DNA of 64,000 nt from Breznakia pachnodae (GTDB taxonomy: Bacteria > Bacillota_I > Bacilli_A > Erysipelotrichales > Erysipelotrichaceae). Position numbers and translations under genes: made by a program. Positions 35,903-44,259 of this stretch are shown piece by piece; the stretch's first letter is position 1; each line of letters begins with the position of its first letter. Below the pieces are notes generated by a model. The model was not told the origin of the DNA. It worked only from the letters and a program-made list of their open reading frames with translations, and made no database searches. The DNA is taken from positions 62,001 through 126,000 of the forward strand of contig NZ_JAUSUR010000004.1 in the NCBI RefSeq assembly GCF_030814225.1, read 5' to 3'.

Positions 35903-35928
35903 AAAAATCCGGCAATTTGCAGGATTTT
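35903..35928 (-). terminator. TCCGGCAATTTGC hairpin, degraded copy
   Basis: AAAATCCGGCAA pairs with TTGCAGGATTTT (35904-35927); one mismatch (A for C) weakens the stem relative to the copies at 29.97 and 32.37 kb. The preceding TCTCCTATCTAAAA is identical to the 29.95-kb copy, so the module was copied together with its Shine-Dalgarno site. A 19-codon GTG ORF (35940-36000) in the neighbouring gap is too weak to call. Confidence 0.65.
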
Positions 35929-36029
35929 ATTTTATTACTATAATTCTAGAATATTCTCATTACATTCTTCACTTGTTAAAGACTTATCAATAAACACTTT
36001 ATTAATACCTTTTATTATTTAGAGCACCG

Positions 36030-36476
36030 TTAGTAAAACTCACCTAACTCATCCATTGTCATATCTTCTTCTTGAATATTATCGTCAATAGATTGATTAT
36101 GAAGTTTATTTGCAACTTCTGTATACTCTTTTTGTTGTTGAACCCTAGTTGCTACTATATCAATATAGTTATCTAGATCAGCTGGGGTAATTGGTTTATT
36201 GTAACCAAACATTTTTATGGATAATTCCATGCTGTTTGTGGTTCTAATTTCCATTTGCTTTAAAACTGTTTGTGCCAATCCCCATCCCGATACACCATTT
36301 TCTCTTAACCGTTGCATTTGGTTGGTATTTATCCATCTCATATCCCCAAATATTGAGATGGCATCAGGATGCGTACCAATAATTCGTATTAAATTTTGTA
36401 ATACTTCTTTTGTTGGCATCTTCTTTCTATTCTTTTTCAATTCTCTAAGTTGACTTGCTGCTTCGCTATAGTTCAT
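36030..36476 (-). CDS. Hypothetical helical protein, 148 aa
   Basis: This 148-residue protein is basic at the start (SQLRELKKNRKKMPTKEV) and acidic at the end. A middle stretch GWGLAQTVLKQMEIRTTNSMELSI might form a helix-turn-helix. It overlaps the end of the previous gene by 11 bases, where its Shine-Dalgarno site lies. Not recognised. Confidence 0.65.
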   Translation of the reverse strand: MNYSEAASQLRELKKNRKKMPTKEVLQNLIRIIGTHPDAISIFGDMRWINTNQMQRLRENGVSGWGLAQTVLKQMEIRTTNSMELSIKMFGYNKPITPADLDNYIDIVATRVQQQKEYTEVANKLHNQSIDDNIQEEDMTMDELGEFY

Positions 36477-37251
36477 TTTGAATATCCTCCTTATTTATTT
36501 CACCAAATTCTTTCTCTGGGTTTAAAAATTCATCTATCATATCAAATAGTTTGTCTTTATACATTTTCTTAGCTTGTTCTTCATTTAATACATTACCTAT
36601 GGTAGTAACATGATTAATCCATGTAATTGTTAGTTGCTTTAAATCCATATCATAAGAATAGTCTATTTTATCTTCCAACTGAGACACCAGATCTTGGTAT
36701 TCTAAGTATTCTTTATAATCATCTTGATGGAAGCAAAGCTTATCTAGTTGCGAAATTCTATCTGGTATAATTTCTAAGAATAATCCATCTGGATAACTAT
36801 CAATATCTGCCATTTCAACATTATCTTCATCTTCTTCAAGTATTAATGATAATTCATATAAATCTTCTTCATGGACATTCATATCTGTTAGATCATCAAA
36901 TGGATAAGTTTTATTTGTAAATTGATTGTTTTCTATTACATCTAAGACTAAACTATCTGCAATACTTTTTAACCGATAATATCTGTCAAGCACTTCGGTT
37001 AATATCGGTTTACTCATAATCTCCTTTGAATATTCATGAATTTGCTCTAATTGTTTTAATGATATAAGACTAGTATCAATGACAAATGAATCAATAAACT
37101 TAAACAGCCCTTTGTTTCTCCAACGATTGCCTTCAGTATCGCTTCCATATATAATGCCATTCTTCTCAACTACGTTTAATTCAATTTTATGTTGTGCAGC
37201 TACTTTTTCAATTGTATCAAACACATTCTCATAACAAGTTCCAAAACTCAT
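36466..37251 (-). CDS. Hypothetical acidic protein, 261 aa
   Basis: This soluble protein has many Asp and Glu (LILEEDEDNVEMADIDSYPDG) and no motif I can name. It opens with MSFGTCYENVFDTIEKVAAQ and has a possible small beta unit (RNKGLFKFIDSFV). It lies 12 bases after the first gene of the 38-kb unit. AGGAGGTGAAAC precedes the start. Confidence 0.65.
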   Translation of the reverse strand: MSFGTCYENVFDTIEKVAAQHKIELNVVEKNGIIYGSDTEGNRWRNKGLFKFIDSFVIDTSLISLKQLEQIHEYSKEIMSKPILTEVLDRYYRLKSIADSLVLDVIENNQFTNKTYPFDDLTDMNVHEEDLYELSLILEEDEDNVEMADIDSYPDGLFLEIIPDRISQLDKLCFHQDDYKEYLEYQDLVSQLEDKIDYSYDMDLKQLTITWINHVTTIGNVLNEEQAKKMYKDKLFDMIDEFLNPEKEFGEINKEDIQNEL

Positions 37252-37262
37252 TGTTTCACCTC

Positions 37263-37793
37263 CTAAAATAATTCCATTTGGTTAGTAACTTCGTTATTAT
37301 CCATAAATTCTCTATATTTTTCATAACATTGATCAATTTCGCTAAATGGGTCAACAATTAAAATACGCCTGATGTTCACTATATTTCTTTCCTCTATATA
37401 TTTAGGTAAATTCCATGCTTCATGAGTTAAATAATGATATAGATAATGAACTGCTTCACCATCTAATGCTTCTCTTGTATCAAGCATTTCGAGCAATTTA
37501 GAATTACTATAAATTGTTTCACATAGTCTTATTCCTTCTTCTAAAATCTCATCAGCTTTCACATTTAGTTCGTAATCTACTTCTGGTGGTATTTCTTTTC
37601 TCATAAACTCATCAGAGTAATTTGAATCTTGGTTTAGTATTAAACTTTTAAATGCACTAATTTGCGTTCTAATAAGATTTAGGTTTGTTCCATCACTATG
37701 AATTCTATCAGTTGATCCATGTTCCATAATATAATCATGTTGCTCATATCTTTCCTGTAACATTTCTATAAGTTCCTCTAAATTTCGCTTCAT
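37263..37793 (-). CDS. Hypothetical protein, first gene after promoter module 2
   Basis: The product is 176 residues, helical, without a motif I recognise (MKRNLEELIEMLQERYEQHD; a short conserved-looking stretch HYLYHYLTHEAWNLP near residue 118). It starts the long leading-region-like unit behind promoter module 2, with AAAGGTGG upstream of the ATG. Confidence 0.65.
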   Translation of the reverse strand: MKRNLEELIEMLQERYEQHDYIMEHGSTDRIHSDGTNLNLIRTQISAFKSLILNQDSNYSDEFMRKEIPPEVDYELNVKADEILEEGIRLCETIYSNSKLLEMLDTREALDGEAVHYLYHYLTHEAWNLPKYIEERNIVNIRRILIVDPFSEIDQCYEKYREFMDNNEVTNQMELF

Positions 37794-37822
37794 CTCGAAC
37801 CACCTTTCTAATCACTATAAGC

Positions 37823-37852
37823 AAAAAAGCAACAGATTTTATATCTATTGCT
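37823..37852 (-). terminator. Leader terminator/attenuator of the 37-kb unit
   Basis: AGCAACAGAT pairs with ATCTATTGCT (37828-37852, one mismatch) and the minus strand continues TTTTTTGC. As at 28.37 kb, it lies between the promoter-like module and the first gene. Confidence 0.7.
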
Positions 37853-37882
37853 TTTTGTTTATAAGTGAAGGAGGAGCGGAAG

Positions 37883-37958
37883 TATCTTCATTACTTCCAC
37901 AATACCATATTAGCACAGGTTCAGTTTCAAAAATACAGACATTTTTTCCATACTTTTG
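37883..37958 (-). promoter_or_regulatory. Promoter-like repeated module, copy 2
   Basis: The stretch is nearly identical to 28469-28545, with the same extended -10 TGTGCTAATATGG (TAATAT at 37907-37912 on the minus strand). It precedes the gene at 37793. The 158 bases beyond (37959-38116) hold a CTACAAA...TTTGTAG hairpin at 38027-38044 and no gene I can support. Confidence 0.65.
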
Positions 37959-38116
37959 TAATTATGTTGTTTTTTTATAAAGAAACGATCTCTACGAACA
38001 TAAATAATTTACAATTATCTGCATCTACAAACCTTTTTGTAGAAGGATATCTACCAGATGAATCGTTATACAATCTAAAATGTTCTTCAACAATTTAAAC
38101 ACTAGAACAATTTGCT

Positions 38117-38749
38117 TTAATCTAGATTTATAACATGATTACACAATGATGCAATCTGAGTATCATGCGTGACAATTATTATCGTCTTTTTCATTTTTTT
38201 CAAAAGTAGTAGAAGATCAAAAATTTGCTTTTTATTGTAATCGTCTAGATTTCCTGTAGGTTCATCAGCTAATATTAACTTAGATGGTTTCAAGATTGTA
38301 CGTGCAAATGCTACTCTTTGTTGTTCTCCTCCACTCAATGTATGAATCTTTGTATTTAAGTCCTTATCAATTCCAACTGTTTTTAATATTTCTTTAATTT
38401 TATTTATTTTTTCTTCGCGAGATTCATTAGTATAATAGAGTGAAAGAAGAAGATTATCTTTTATATTTTCATCTTCAATTAATGCATAATTCTGAAATAA
38501 ATAACTAATATTATTTCTTATGTAAACCCGTCTACTTGAATAACTCATTTCCGAAATGTTTTCATCATCAATTATCACTGAACCTTCATATTTTGTATCT
38601 AATAACCCAATTATATTAAGTAACGTACTTTTACCACTGCCACTCTTTCCTACTATAGCCACCATCTCTCCATTATCAATATTTAAATTGAATTTATTCA
38701 AGACAACAATATTATCATATTTTTTATTAATATTTTTTATTTCAATCAT
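38117..38749 (-). CDS. ABC transporter ATPase of the lactococcin-972-type cassette
   Basis: The 210-residue protein has all motifs of a LolD/MacB-type ATPase: GKSGSGKST (Walker A, about 34-42), the Q-loop (YLFQNYAL), LSGGEQQR (signature), LILADEPTGNLD (Walker B) and a histidine near 195. It follows the large membrane protein by 4 bases, and both occur beside lactococcin-972-type genes in other Gram-positive bacteria, where they export or confer immunity to the bacteriocin. The two bacteriocin genes lie upstream in the same unit. Confidence 0.95.
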   Translation of the reverse strand: MIEIKNINKKYDNIVVLNKFNLNIDNGEMVAIVGKSGSGKSTLLNIIGLLDTKYEGSVIIDDENISEMSYSSRRVYIRNNISYLFQNYALIEDENIKDNLLLSLYYTNESREEKINKIKEILKTVGIDKDLNTKIHTLSGGEQQRVAFARTILKPSKLILADEPTGNLDDYNKKQIFDLLLLLKKMKKTIIIVTHDTQIASLCNHVINLD

Positions 38750-38753
38750 TTTA

Positions 38754-40940
38754 CTACTCTCCTTTCAATAATGTTGCAACCTTATCTAATCTTATATATC
38801 GAATCGCAATCATCAAAATGATTTGTTCATAAATAAACATCCCTAACACCACTGCTATAAACACTATATTTATGATAGATGTAACAAATATATTTATCGC
38901 AATAAATATACCTACAGACATTGCTAATAACTTTAGGTTATAAATAAATATTGATTTAAATATATCTTTATTTTTAAATCCTAAAAATGTCATTACTAAC
39001 ATTCTTCGTTTACTCTTCTCTATAAAGAGTGAATCTATTTCAAACGTCATTACAGAATAAATTGCAAAAATCAATATTAATACGATACTTTCTACATATA
39101 GAATCATTTCAGTATTTGATGATTTTAAGCCTGCCACTTCTCCTATTGTTGTAAAACTGTCTATTGTTAATATTTTATCAATGTTTGCCTCTTTTAGTAT
39201 AGGAAGTATCCTATCATATGTTGCTTCTTTTCCTATTGATGCATCGATTTTGAGTCCCGTCTCTTCACCAACACCAGCTGTACTTATCCCATACATATCA
39301 TCTATATAATTAACTGGATAATCACTATAAATGACTCTAATAATTGGTTCCTTTAATATAAATTTTGAATCTACTGCTGTTGATCCTGAATTACTTGTTG
39401 AAAGTGTTGGTAATTTTGTAGCTTCATACGTGTATAAATCAAAGTTTGATTTAACATCTGGATACTCTGCTTGCTCATTCAGATAAAACTCTTTAAAAGC
39501 ATCATAATATTCAACATATTCCTTTGGAAATAAAAATCTTTCAAATTCTTCTTCGTTAAATGTCACTAGTTTATCTTTTGAATCATATATAGTTATATTA
39601 TTCATATTTAAATAATTAACGTTTACACTAATAATTGGGAAGTATTCTCCTTGTTCAATTGCAGCATTAGTGTATTCTATGTCTTCCGGAGCCGTTATAA
39701 TATATTGTGCTGACTCAATGTATTGAGTATCTAATTCAGTCTTTTGTAACTCCTTGTATAGCTCATTTAGCGCTGTATGATCTTGATCATTATATTGTTC
39801 ATTTGACATGTTTATATGAGTGAAGTAACCATAATTTGCATATCTTTGTGTATTATCAACAATATCTTGATGCTCCACAAATTGACTAGTTGTAGAAAAT
39901 GCAACAAGTGCTGTCAATATAAATAATACATTTAAAATCAATTTTCCATATGTTCCAACTTTTGTTAAAAAATCAATAATAGATTTACTTTTTAACAAAT
40001 CTACCATACTATACAAATGATTAATTACAATAACACTAACAAGGGTCAAAATGCAAAAAATAGAAATTATAATTAAACATAATATAGCAATTGAAATTAA
40101 AATTGATAATGTTATATTTGGTATTAAAAAATTAGTAAGTACTAAAAGTACTAATGCAAGAAGCAAATAAAATGGAAGCTCTTTTTTTATAAATAGAAAT
40201 GCAATCCTCTTATCGCTTATCCCTAACAACTGCATAATTGATATTTTTTTTGCTTTATTGTACACATAAAAAAGTTCAATCACTATATATATCATGAAAG
40301 TAATAAGAAACACTATAATTCCAATTTGTAGAATAGAAGTTTCATGAAAGTCCATCATGCCTGTTTCTGTAAGAATCAAATCATCACCAAATATTACCTT
40401 TGAGTCATCCATGAAATCATTTAAGTTGGTTTCATTAGAATAATAAACCAAATAATCTGCATATAAATATCGGTTATTATCAATAAGTTTATCTATAGTA
40501 TAAATATTAAAATGATCATTGTTCAAAAAGTCGCTTAACTCGTATTTTGCATTTTTCCCATTTTCTGTGCTTGCTAAATCATTCTTTTTATCATTATTAT
40601 TGATTGTATATTTGAGATTTAGTCGGTTTAATATATCCTCAAGACTAGATGATGATATATATATATTATTAACCCAAATCCCACTAGTATATTGAACTTC
40701 ATTTTTAAGAAGAATAACCTGATTATTCTCTGCCATCTCAAATAATTTTGTAAAGTCATCTTTAGTATAATCTTCGCTGAATTTAATATCAATAACTTCA
40801 TAATCCATATTTTCTATAGAATAGTATTTTTTTTCTTCAACTGCATCATGATAAAATATAGATAAACCTATCGAAAAAACAAATATAAATAAAACCATTA
40901 TCTTTTTAGCATTTCTTAATAATTTCATAATACCTCCCAT
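38754..40940 (-). CDS. Bacteriocin-associated integral membrane protein (DUF1430-like, FtsX-type)
   Basis: The 728-residue protein has about 8 membrane segments: one near the N-terminus, a group at about 200-345 with an intervening extracellular loop of roughly 260 residues, and a final group at about 615-720. This is the layout of the lactococcin-972-associated immunity/transport protein family (DUF1430), with an FtsX-like permease core. With the ATPase 4 bases away it should form the transport complex. The start has GGGAGG 4 bases upstream. Confidence 0.85.
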   Translation of the reverse strand: MGGIMKLLRNAKKIMVLFIFVFSIGLSIFYHDAVEEKKYYSIENMDYEVIDIKFSEDYTKDDFTKLFEMAENNQVILLKNEVQYTSGIWVNNIYISSSSLEDILNRLNLKYTINNNDKKNDLASTENGKNAKYELSDFLNNDHFNIYTIDKLIDNNRYLYADYLVYYSNETNLNDFMDDSKVIFGDDLILTETGMMDFHETSILQIGIIVFLITFMIYIVIELFYVYNKAKKISIMQLLGISDKRIAFLFIKKELPFYLLLALVLLVLTNFLIPNITLSILISIAILCLIIISIFCILTLVSVIVINHLYSMVDLLKSKSIIDFLTKVGTYGKLILNVLFILTALVAFSTTSQFVEHQDIVDNTQRYANYGYFTHINMSNEQYNDQDHTALNELYKELQKTELDTQYIESAQYIITAPEDIEYTNAAIEQGEYFPIISVNVNYLNMNNITIYDSKDKLVTFNEEEFERFLFPKEYVEYYDAFKEFYLNEQAEYPDVKSNFDLYTYEATKLPTLSTSNSGSTAVDSKFILKEPIIRVIYSDYPVNYIDDMYGISTAGVGEETGLKIDASIGKEATYDRILPILKEANIDKILTIDSFTTIGEVAGLKSSNTEMILYVESIVLILIFAIYSVMTFEIDSLFIEKSKRRMLVMTFLGFKNKDIFKSIFIYNLKLLAMSVGIFIAINIFVTSIINIVFIAVVLGMFIYEQIILMIAIRYIRLDKVATLLKGE

Positions 40941-40942
40941 TT

Positions 40943-40980
40943 AAAATAGAGTACAGAATTTATGAATCTATACTCTATTA
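40943..40980 (-). terminator. Hairpin between bacteriocin and immunity genes
   Basis: AATAGAGTA pairs with TACTCTATT (40945-40953, 40971-40979); the minus strand continues TTTAAATGGGAGG. It could lower expression of the transporter genes relative to the bacteriocin genes. Confidence 0.55.
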
Positions 40981-41002
40981 GACTCTATTAAAAGATTATT
41001 CT

Positions 41003-41353
41003 TTATTTGTAATCAAATCTAACGAATACGCTTCCTCCCCATGGACCAACATCTTGAACACTAGCTACTTTACTTGAAGATGCATACCACGCACTAGTTG
41101 TACCTTCTGTCCCCAGTCTTGCATATACTCTTTTCTGATTCCCATAACCAGTAAGTTTAGCATATAGATAATCCCCATTGAGATTCCACGATGTATTCCA
41201 CCAAGCCTGTAAATTTTTATTATTGCCAATGTACGACTCTCCCGATTTATTGGTAGACTGTAAGAAACCAGTAGCTGCGGATACAGATGATATCATCCCA
41301 AACATGATTATTAATGCTAATCCTGCACTTAATACTTTTTTTATTTTTTTCAT
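41003..41353 (-). CDS. Lactococcin-972-family bacteriocin precursor, copy 1
   Basis: A basic signal peptide ends near VSAATG, leaving a mature domain of about 90 residues with many Gly, Trp, Tyr and Asn. Features of the lactococcin-972 family include KNLQAWWNTSW in the middle, GYGNQKRVYARLGTEGT, and the end VQDVGPWGGSVFVRFDYK. Lactococcin 972 binds lipid II and blocks septum formation; activity of this copy is inferred from family. The precursor is 116 residues. Confidence 0.88.
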   Translation of the reverse strand: MKKIKKVLSAGLALIIMFGMISSVSAATGFLQSTNKSGESYIGNNKNLQAWWNTSWNLNGDYLYAKLTGYGNQKRVYARLGTEGTTSAWYASSSKVASVQDVGPWGGSVFVRFDYK

Positions 41354-41413
41354 GATTAATCTCCTTATTTTAATTTAATGTATAATCGTATAATAGCTTT
41401 AGCATTGTAAGAG

Positions 41414-41776
41414 TTATTTCCATTCAAATTTCACCCAGTAAGAACCACCCCATGGACCTAAATCTTTTGTATAAGCATTCCATGATGTAGCACTAACCCA
41501 AGAACCAACTGTTCCTTCTGAACCCAATTTAGCAGTAACTCTTTTTTGGTTTCCATATCCTTGTAGTCTTCCATCCATCATATCTCCATCAAATTGCCAT
41601 GTTTTACTCCAGACAGCTTTGAGATTTTTGCTATCTCCTATTGTTGCTGATCCACTTGAAGTATATCTCATAATACTCCCTGAACCAGCGCTTACAGAAA
41701 ATGAAGTAGCATTAAACACACATGCTAGAACAAATACAAGAAGTGCATATTTTCTTATAAGCTTTTTTATTTTCAT
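41414..41776 (-). CDS. Lactococcin-972-family bacteriocin precursor, copy 2
   Basis: This 120-residue protein is a diverged paralogue of the adjacent gene: shared IGDSKNLKAVWSKTW, GYGNQKRVTAKLGSEGT and the end LGPWGGSYWVKFEWK. The signal peptide runs to about SVSAGSG. Two tandem precursors behind one transporter suggest either a two-peptide toxin or gene duplication with altered targets. Confidence 0.86.
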   Translation of the reverse strand: MKIKKLIRKYALLVFVLACVFNATSFSVSAGSGSIMRYTSSGSATIGDSKNLKAVWSKTWQFDGDMMDGRLQGYGNQKRVTAKLGSEGTVGSWVSATSWNAYTKDLGPWGGSYWVKFEWK

Positions 41777-42122
41777 TTGGTTTCTCCTTTCTCAATCCCT
41801 ATTCGATTGTTAAAATTACATTACCATATAAATAAAGATAATTATTATTTTTGGTATAATCGGCAGGTGAAAAAGGATAATTGGTAGTGCTATGGAATTT
41901 TCGGTTTGTTTACTGGAATAATCGGAGGTTGTGCACTACAACTTTTTATTTTCTGCGCGCACTTGTTTTTTCAATACACTTGAACTTTAAAGTCTATAAT
42001 TACAATTGTTTTCATGATAAAAAAAGAAGACACTATCAATTAGCGCTTCTTTTGCAAATAATTTAATACTTTCTGATTATTATATAGTCAGTTCTCTACT
42101 TAAATCCGGCAAATTCCCGGAT
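41777..42122. other. Gap upstream of the bacteriocin genes
   Basis: The 346 bases contain a good extended -10 on the + strand (TTGGTATAAT, ending at 41864), an A/T-flanked hairpin at about 42021-42053 that can terminate in either direction, and at 42103-42122 a degraded copy of the TCCGGCAAATT hairpin. The + strand ORF at 41881-42066 has an unnatural composition and I do not believe it. A short + strand RNA between 41870 and 42050 is possible. Confidence 0.35.
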
Positions 42123-42197
42123 TTATTTATAATGTCTAAATCTCATAAGTAAATCTCTACTTGTCTTTCTAGCCATTCCAACATTATTTGGTTTCAT
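42123..42197 (-). CDS. Micro-ORF: 24-residue basic peptide
   Basis: ATG at 42197 follows TTGGAGTACG. The peptide MKPNNVGMARKTSRDLLMRF ending in RHYK is very basic and ends at the edge of a TCCGGCAAATTCCCGGA hairpin that overlaps its stop. It may be a relic of a longer gene, a leader peptide or a small toxin-like peptide. The evidence is only the site and terminator. Confidence 0.3.
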   Translation of the reverse strand: MKPNNVGMARKTSRDLLMRFRHYK

Positions 42198-42415
42198 CGT
42201 ACTCCAATCTCTGATTCTTCCTTAATATAAAGCATATGTCTCCAAATAAAAACTACCTGGTCTTCAAACATTCTAATAGATGGAATTTATGAATAAAAAA
42301 TATATTTTCTAATTTCTTTCTTTTTTCATTATTTATTGTAAAAAATATCTATTTAAGTTTTCTCTTTCTGCTTATATCTTGGTAACATATGTACATAATT
42401 TCCTTTAAGATCAAA

Positions 42416-42904
42416 TCAATCATATTTTTCCTTGCAAGTCATGCTATAGTATGATTCAAGATATTCAGCATACTCCTTTACTGTTAATTTATTATCGTCC
42501 TTGTCATACTCATTTATTAGTTGATTATCATAAAGATCACTCAAAGATACCTTTTCATAATCAATTTTTGTTTCAACGAGTAGTTTTTCTTTGTTAATTG
42601 TTTCTGATATTTCCAAACCATCTATTTGCTTTAGATTGTAATTCATATTTCCTGTTTCAATCATTTTTTCTAATCCATCAATTTCTTCATCTGAAAATGT
42701 CGTTAATGAACTTGTAACAACTTGTTTACTTTTGGTTACATATCCCTTTTCATCAAAGCTTATTGTGACCTTATTAGAGTTGTTATCATCATTTAAACTA
42801 CATACTATACTAGTTGGAATTTTAGCTTTTTCCTCTTCTTTATTCTCTTCACTACATGCTACCAATAACATAACGGCTATAATTACAATTATTCTTTTTT
42901 TCAT
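42416..42904 (-). CDS. Lipoprotein, DUF1307/YehR-like
   Basis: A short signal ends in LLVAC with Cys17, a lipobox. The mature 145-residue part has two beta-rich units with repeats of the type VTISFDEKGYVTKSKQ and a middle helical stretch, similar to YehR-type lipoproteins. It is cysteine-poor otherwise (one more pair, C36 and C158). It lies downstream of the XRE regulator; no partner is obvious. Confidence 0.75.
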   Translation of the reverse strand: MKKRIIVIIAVMLLVACSEENKEEEKAKIPTSIVCSLNDDNNSNKVTISFDEKGYVTKSKQVVTSSLTTFSDEEIDGLEKMIETGNMNYNLKQIDGLEISETINKEKLLVETKIDYEKVSLSDLYDNQLINEYDKDDNKLTVKEYAEYLESYYSMTCKEKYD

Positions 42905-43023
42905 TTTGATCTCCTTTTTTGGTTTTCTATTAAATTTTGTTATAACGATTTTGTATCTGTGTATAACCCTATCTTCCTACAGATACAATTTGGGATGCTC
43001 ATCCTATTTATTTACACCAGGAC

Positions 43024-43073
43024 ATCCTTTTTCTTTTGCCACCGAAGTGATACTATGCAAAAGAAGGATTTGG
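43024..43073. terminator. Inverted repeat in the 42.9-43.3 kb gap
   Basis: ATCCTTTTTCTTTTGC pairs with GCAAAAGAAGGAT with three unpaired T. The 377-base gap (42905-43281) between the lipoprotein and the XRE gene otherwise holds AT-rich sequence and no gene I can support. Confidence 0.4.
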
Positions 43074-43281
43074 ATTAAATTGAGGATATGTGAATGTATT
43101 TTAGTAACACAGACTTAGAAACCTTCAAACATATATAAATTCAAGTAAAAAACCTTCCTTGTCTGATGTGTATCTTCTAATTCCACATAATTAATTATGT
43201 CTAAGTATTTCTAATTTTTATGTTTTTTCATAATTTTCTATTTTCAATTTCAATATAATTCCTAAATTATCGAGTATTTGA

Positions 43282-43509
43282 TTAGCCTTCGTGTTTATAA
43301 TTTTTCTCCATATCTTTGTGTACAAAATCATCAATGCTAACTTCAAAAAAATCACATAATTTTGCAATTGTTCTTATACTTGGTGCATTTCTTTCGCCTG
43401 ATTCTATTTTTCGTATAACACTTTCATTTATGCCAATTAATTTTCCTAATTGGTTTCTAGTTAATGAGTCATTCTTTCGCAACCATTTTAAATTGTTTTT
43501 AATATACAT
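43282..43509 (-). CDS. Small XRE-family repressor
   Basis: The 75-residue protein is almost only a helix-turn-helix: SLTRNQLGKLIGINESVIRKIESGERNAPSIRTIAKLC, followed by a short tail (FFEVSIDDFVHKD). It is divergent from the + strand membrane gene at 43579, and the 69-base intergenic space holds repeated GTAAAC/TGTAAC sequences that suit an operator. Confidence 0.92.
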   Translation of the reverse strand: MYIKNNLKWLRKNDSLTRNQLGKLIGINESVIRKIESGERNAPSIRTIAKLCDFFEVSIDDFVHKDMEKNYKHEG

Positions 43510-43531
43510 ACAAAACTTTGTCCTTTCTATG

Positions 43532-43560
43532 TTACAATGTTTACAGTTTACGCCTATAAG
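43532..43560 (+). promoter_or_regulatory. Promoter of the + strand membrane gene, with likely operator
   Basis: TTACAA (43532-43537) and TATAAG (43555-43560) are 17 bases apart, 19 bases before the start codon of the gene at 43579. The spacer holds repeated GTTTAC (GTAAAC on the minus strand), a probable target of the divergent XRE regulator. Confidence 0.7.
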
Positions 43561-43578
43561 GGCGAAAGGAGAGCATTA

Positions 43579-44259
43579 ATGACATTTGAAGAAAATATTA
43601 TTTTCTTTCTTTTAACCGCTTTATTTGGTGGCTTGATATCCAATTATATTTCTCATAAACTAAAGAAACACTTTGAATTATCCGATTCAATGAGAACAAT
43701 AGAGGAAAAGCGGTTGGAAATATACAAAAAATTATACTTATTAACTAAAGATCATTATGGAAATTATATTACTGCAACTAAGGTTGATGATAGTCTAATT
43801 GAATTTTGTACAAATATTAAAAATACTGAGAACAGTGATTTTCTATATTTATCAACAAAATGTATTAAAGCCCTTAATGAATTTCAAAAACAATATCCTA
43901 ATCGGGGTGCTAATGAATCCAAATTCCAATCTATTCGTAGCGATTTAGTATATATTATCGAGTATGATTTTAATATAATCAAAGAAAAATTAGGCTATTC
44001 AAATAGTATTAAAGAAAAGAGAAATTTGCATATAGCCATCACTTGTACCTGTTTATGTATTTTATGGATTATTTATGCAGTATTTCAGAGACAAACTAAT
44101 CCTAATGTTATACCAAAAGATTCATGGAAAATTATATCAATAACTACTCAAATTGCAGTAGTTATCGGCTCTCTTTCTTTCCTTTATGTCATTAACCATA
44201 AATCATTATTATGGGAGAGAAAAATTAAACCTTCTGAGCGAAATAAGCAGAAACAATAA
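43579..44259 (+). CDS. Membrane protein, the only convincing + strand gene
   Basis: I start at MTFEENIIF (43579), with AAGGAGAG 5 bases upstream, not 14 codons earlier. A membrane segment at about residues 6-26 is followed by a cytoplasmic-looking helical region with a basic patch (KLKKHFELSD) and two more membrane segments near 155-172 and 191-210. It ends in a basic tail. The divergent XRE regulator probably controls it. The family is not recognised; membrane-depolarising or exclusion functions are possible. Confidence 0.8.
   Translation: MTFEENIIFFLLTALFGGLISNYISHKLKKHFELSDSMRTIEEKRLEIYKKLYLLTKDHYGNYITATKVDDSLIEFCTNIKNTENSDFLYLSTKCIKALNEFQKQYPNRGANESKFQSIRSDLVYIIEYDFNIIKEKLGYSNSIKEKRNLHIAITCTCLCILWIIYAVFQRQTNPNVIPKDSWKIISITTQIAVVIGSLSFLYVINHKSLLWERKIKPSERNKQKQ

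Noticed and set aside
37865-38098. 77-codon + strand ORF over promoter module 2
   Set aside because: It overlaps the repeated promoter module, whose second copy does not keep this frame, and has no clear coding character.
41881-42066. 61-residue + strand ORF upstream of the bacteriocins
   Set aside because: Rich in Trp, Cys and Tyr, with a terminator hairpin inside and no good start; the plus promoter nearby more likely makes a short RNA, if anything.
42732-43118. 128-codon + strand ORF opposite the lipoprotein
   Set aside because: It overlaps the well-supported lipoprotein gene and has no coding signature or ribosome-binding site.
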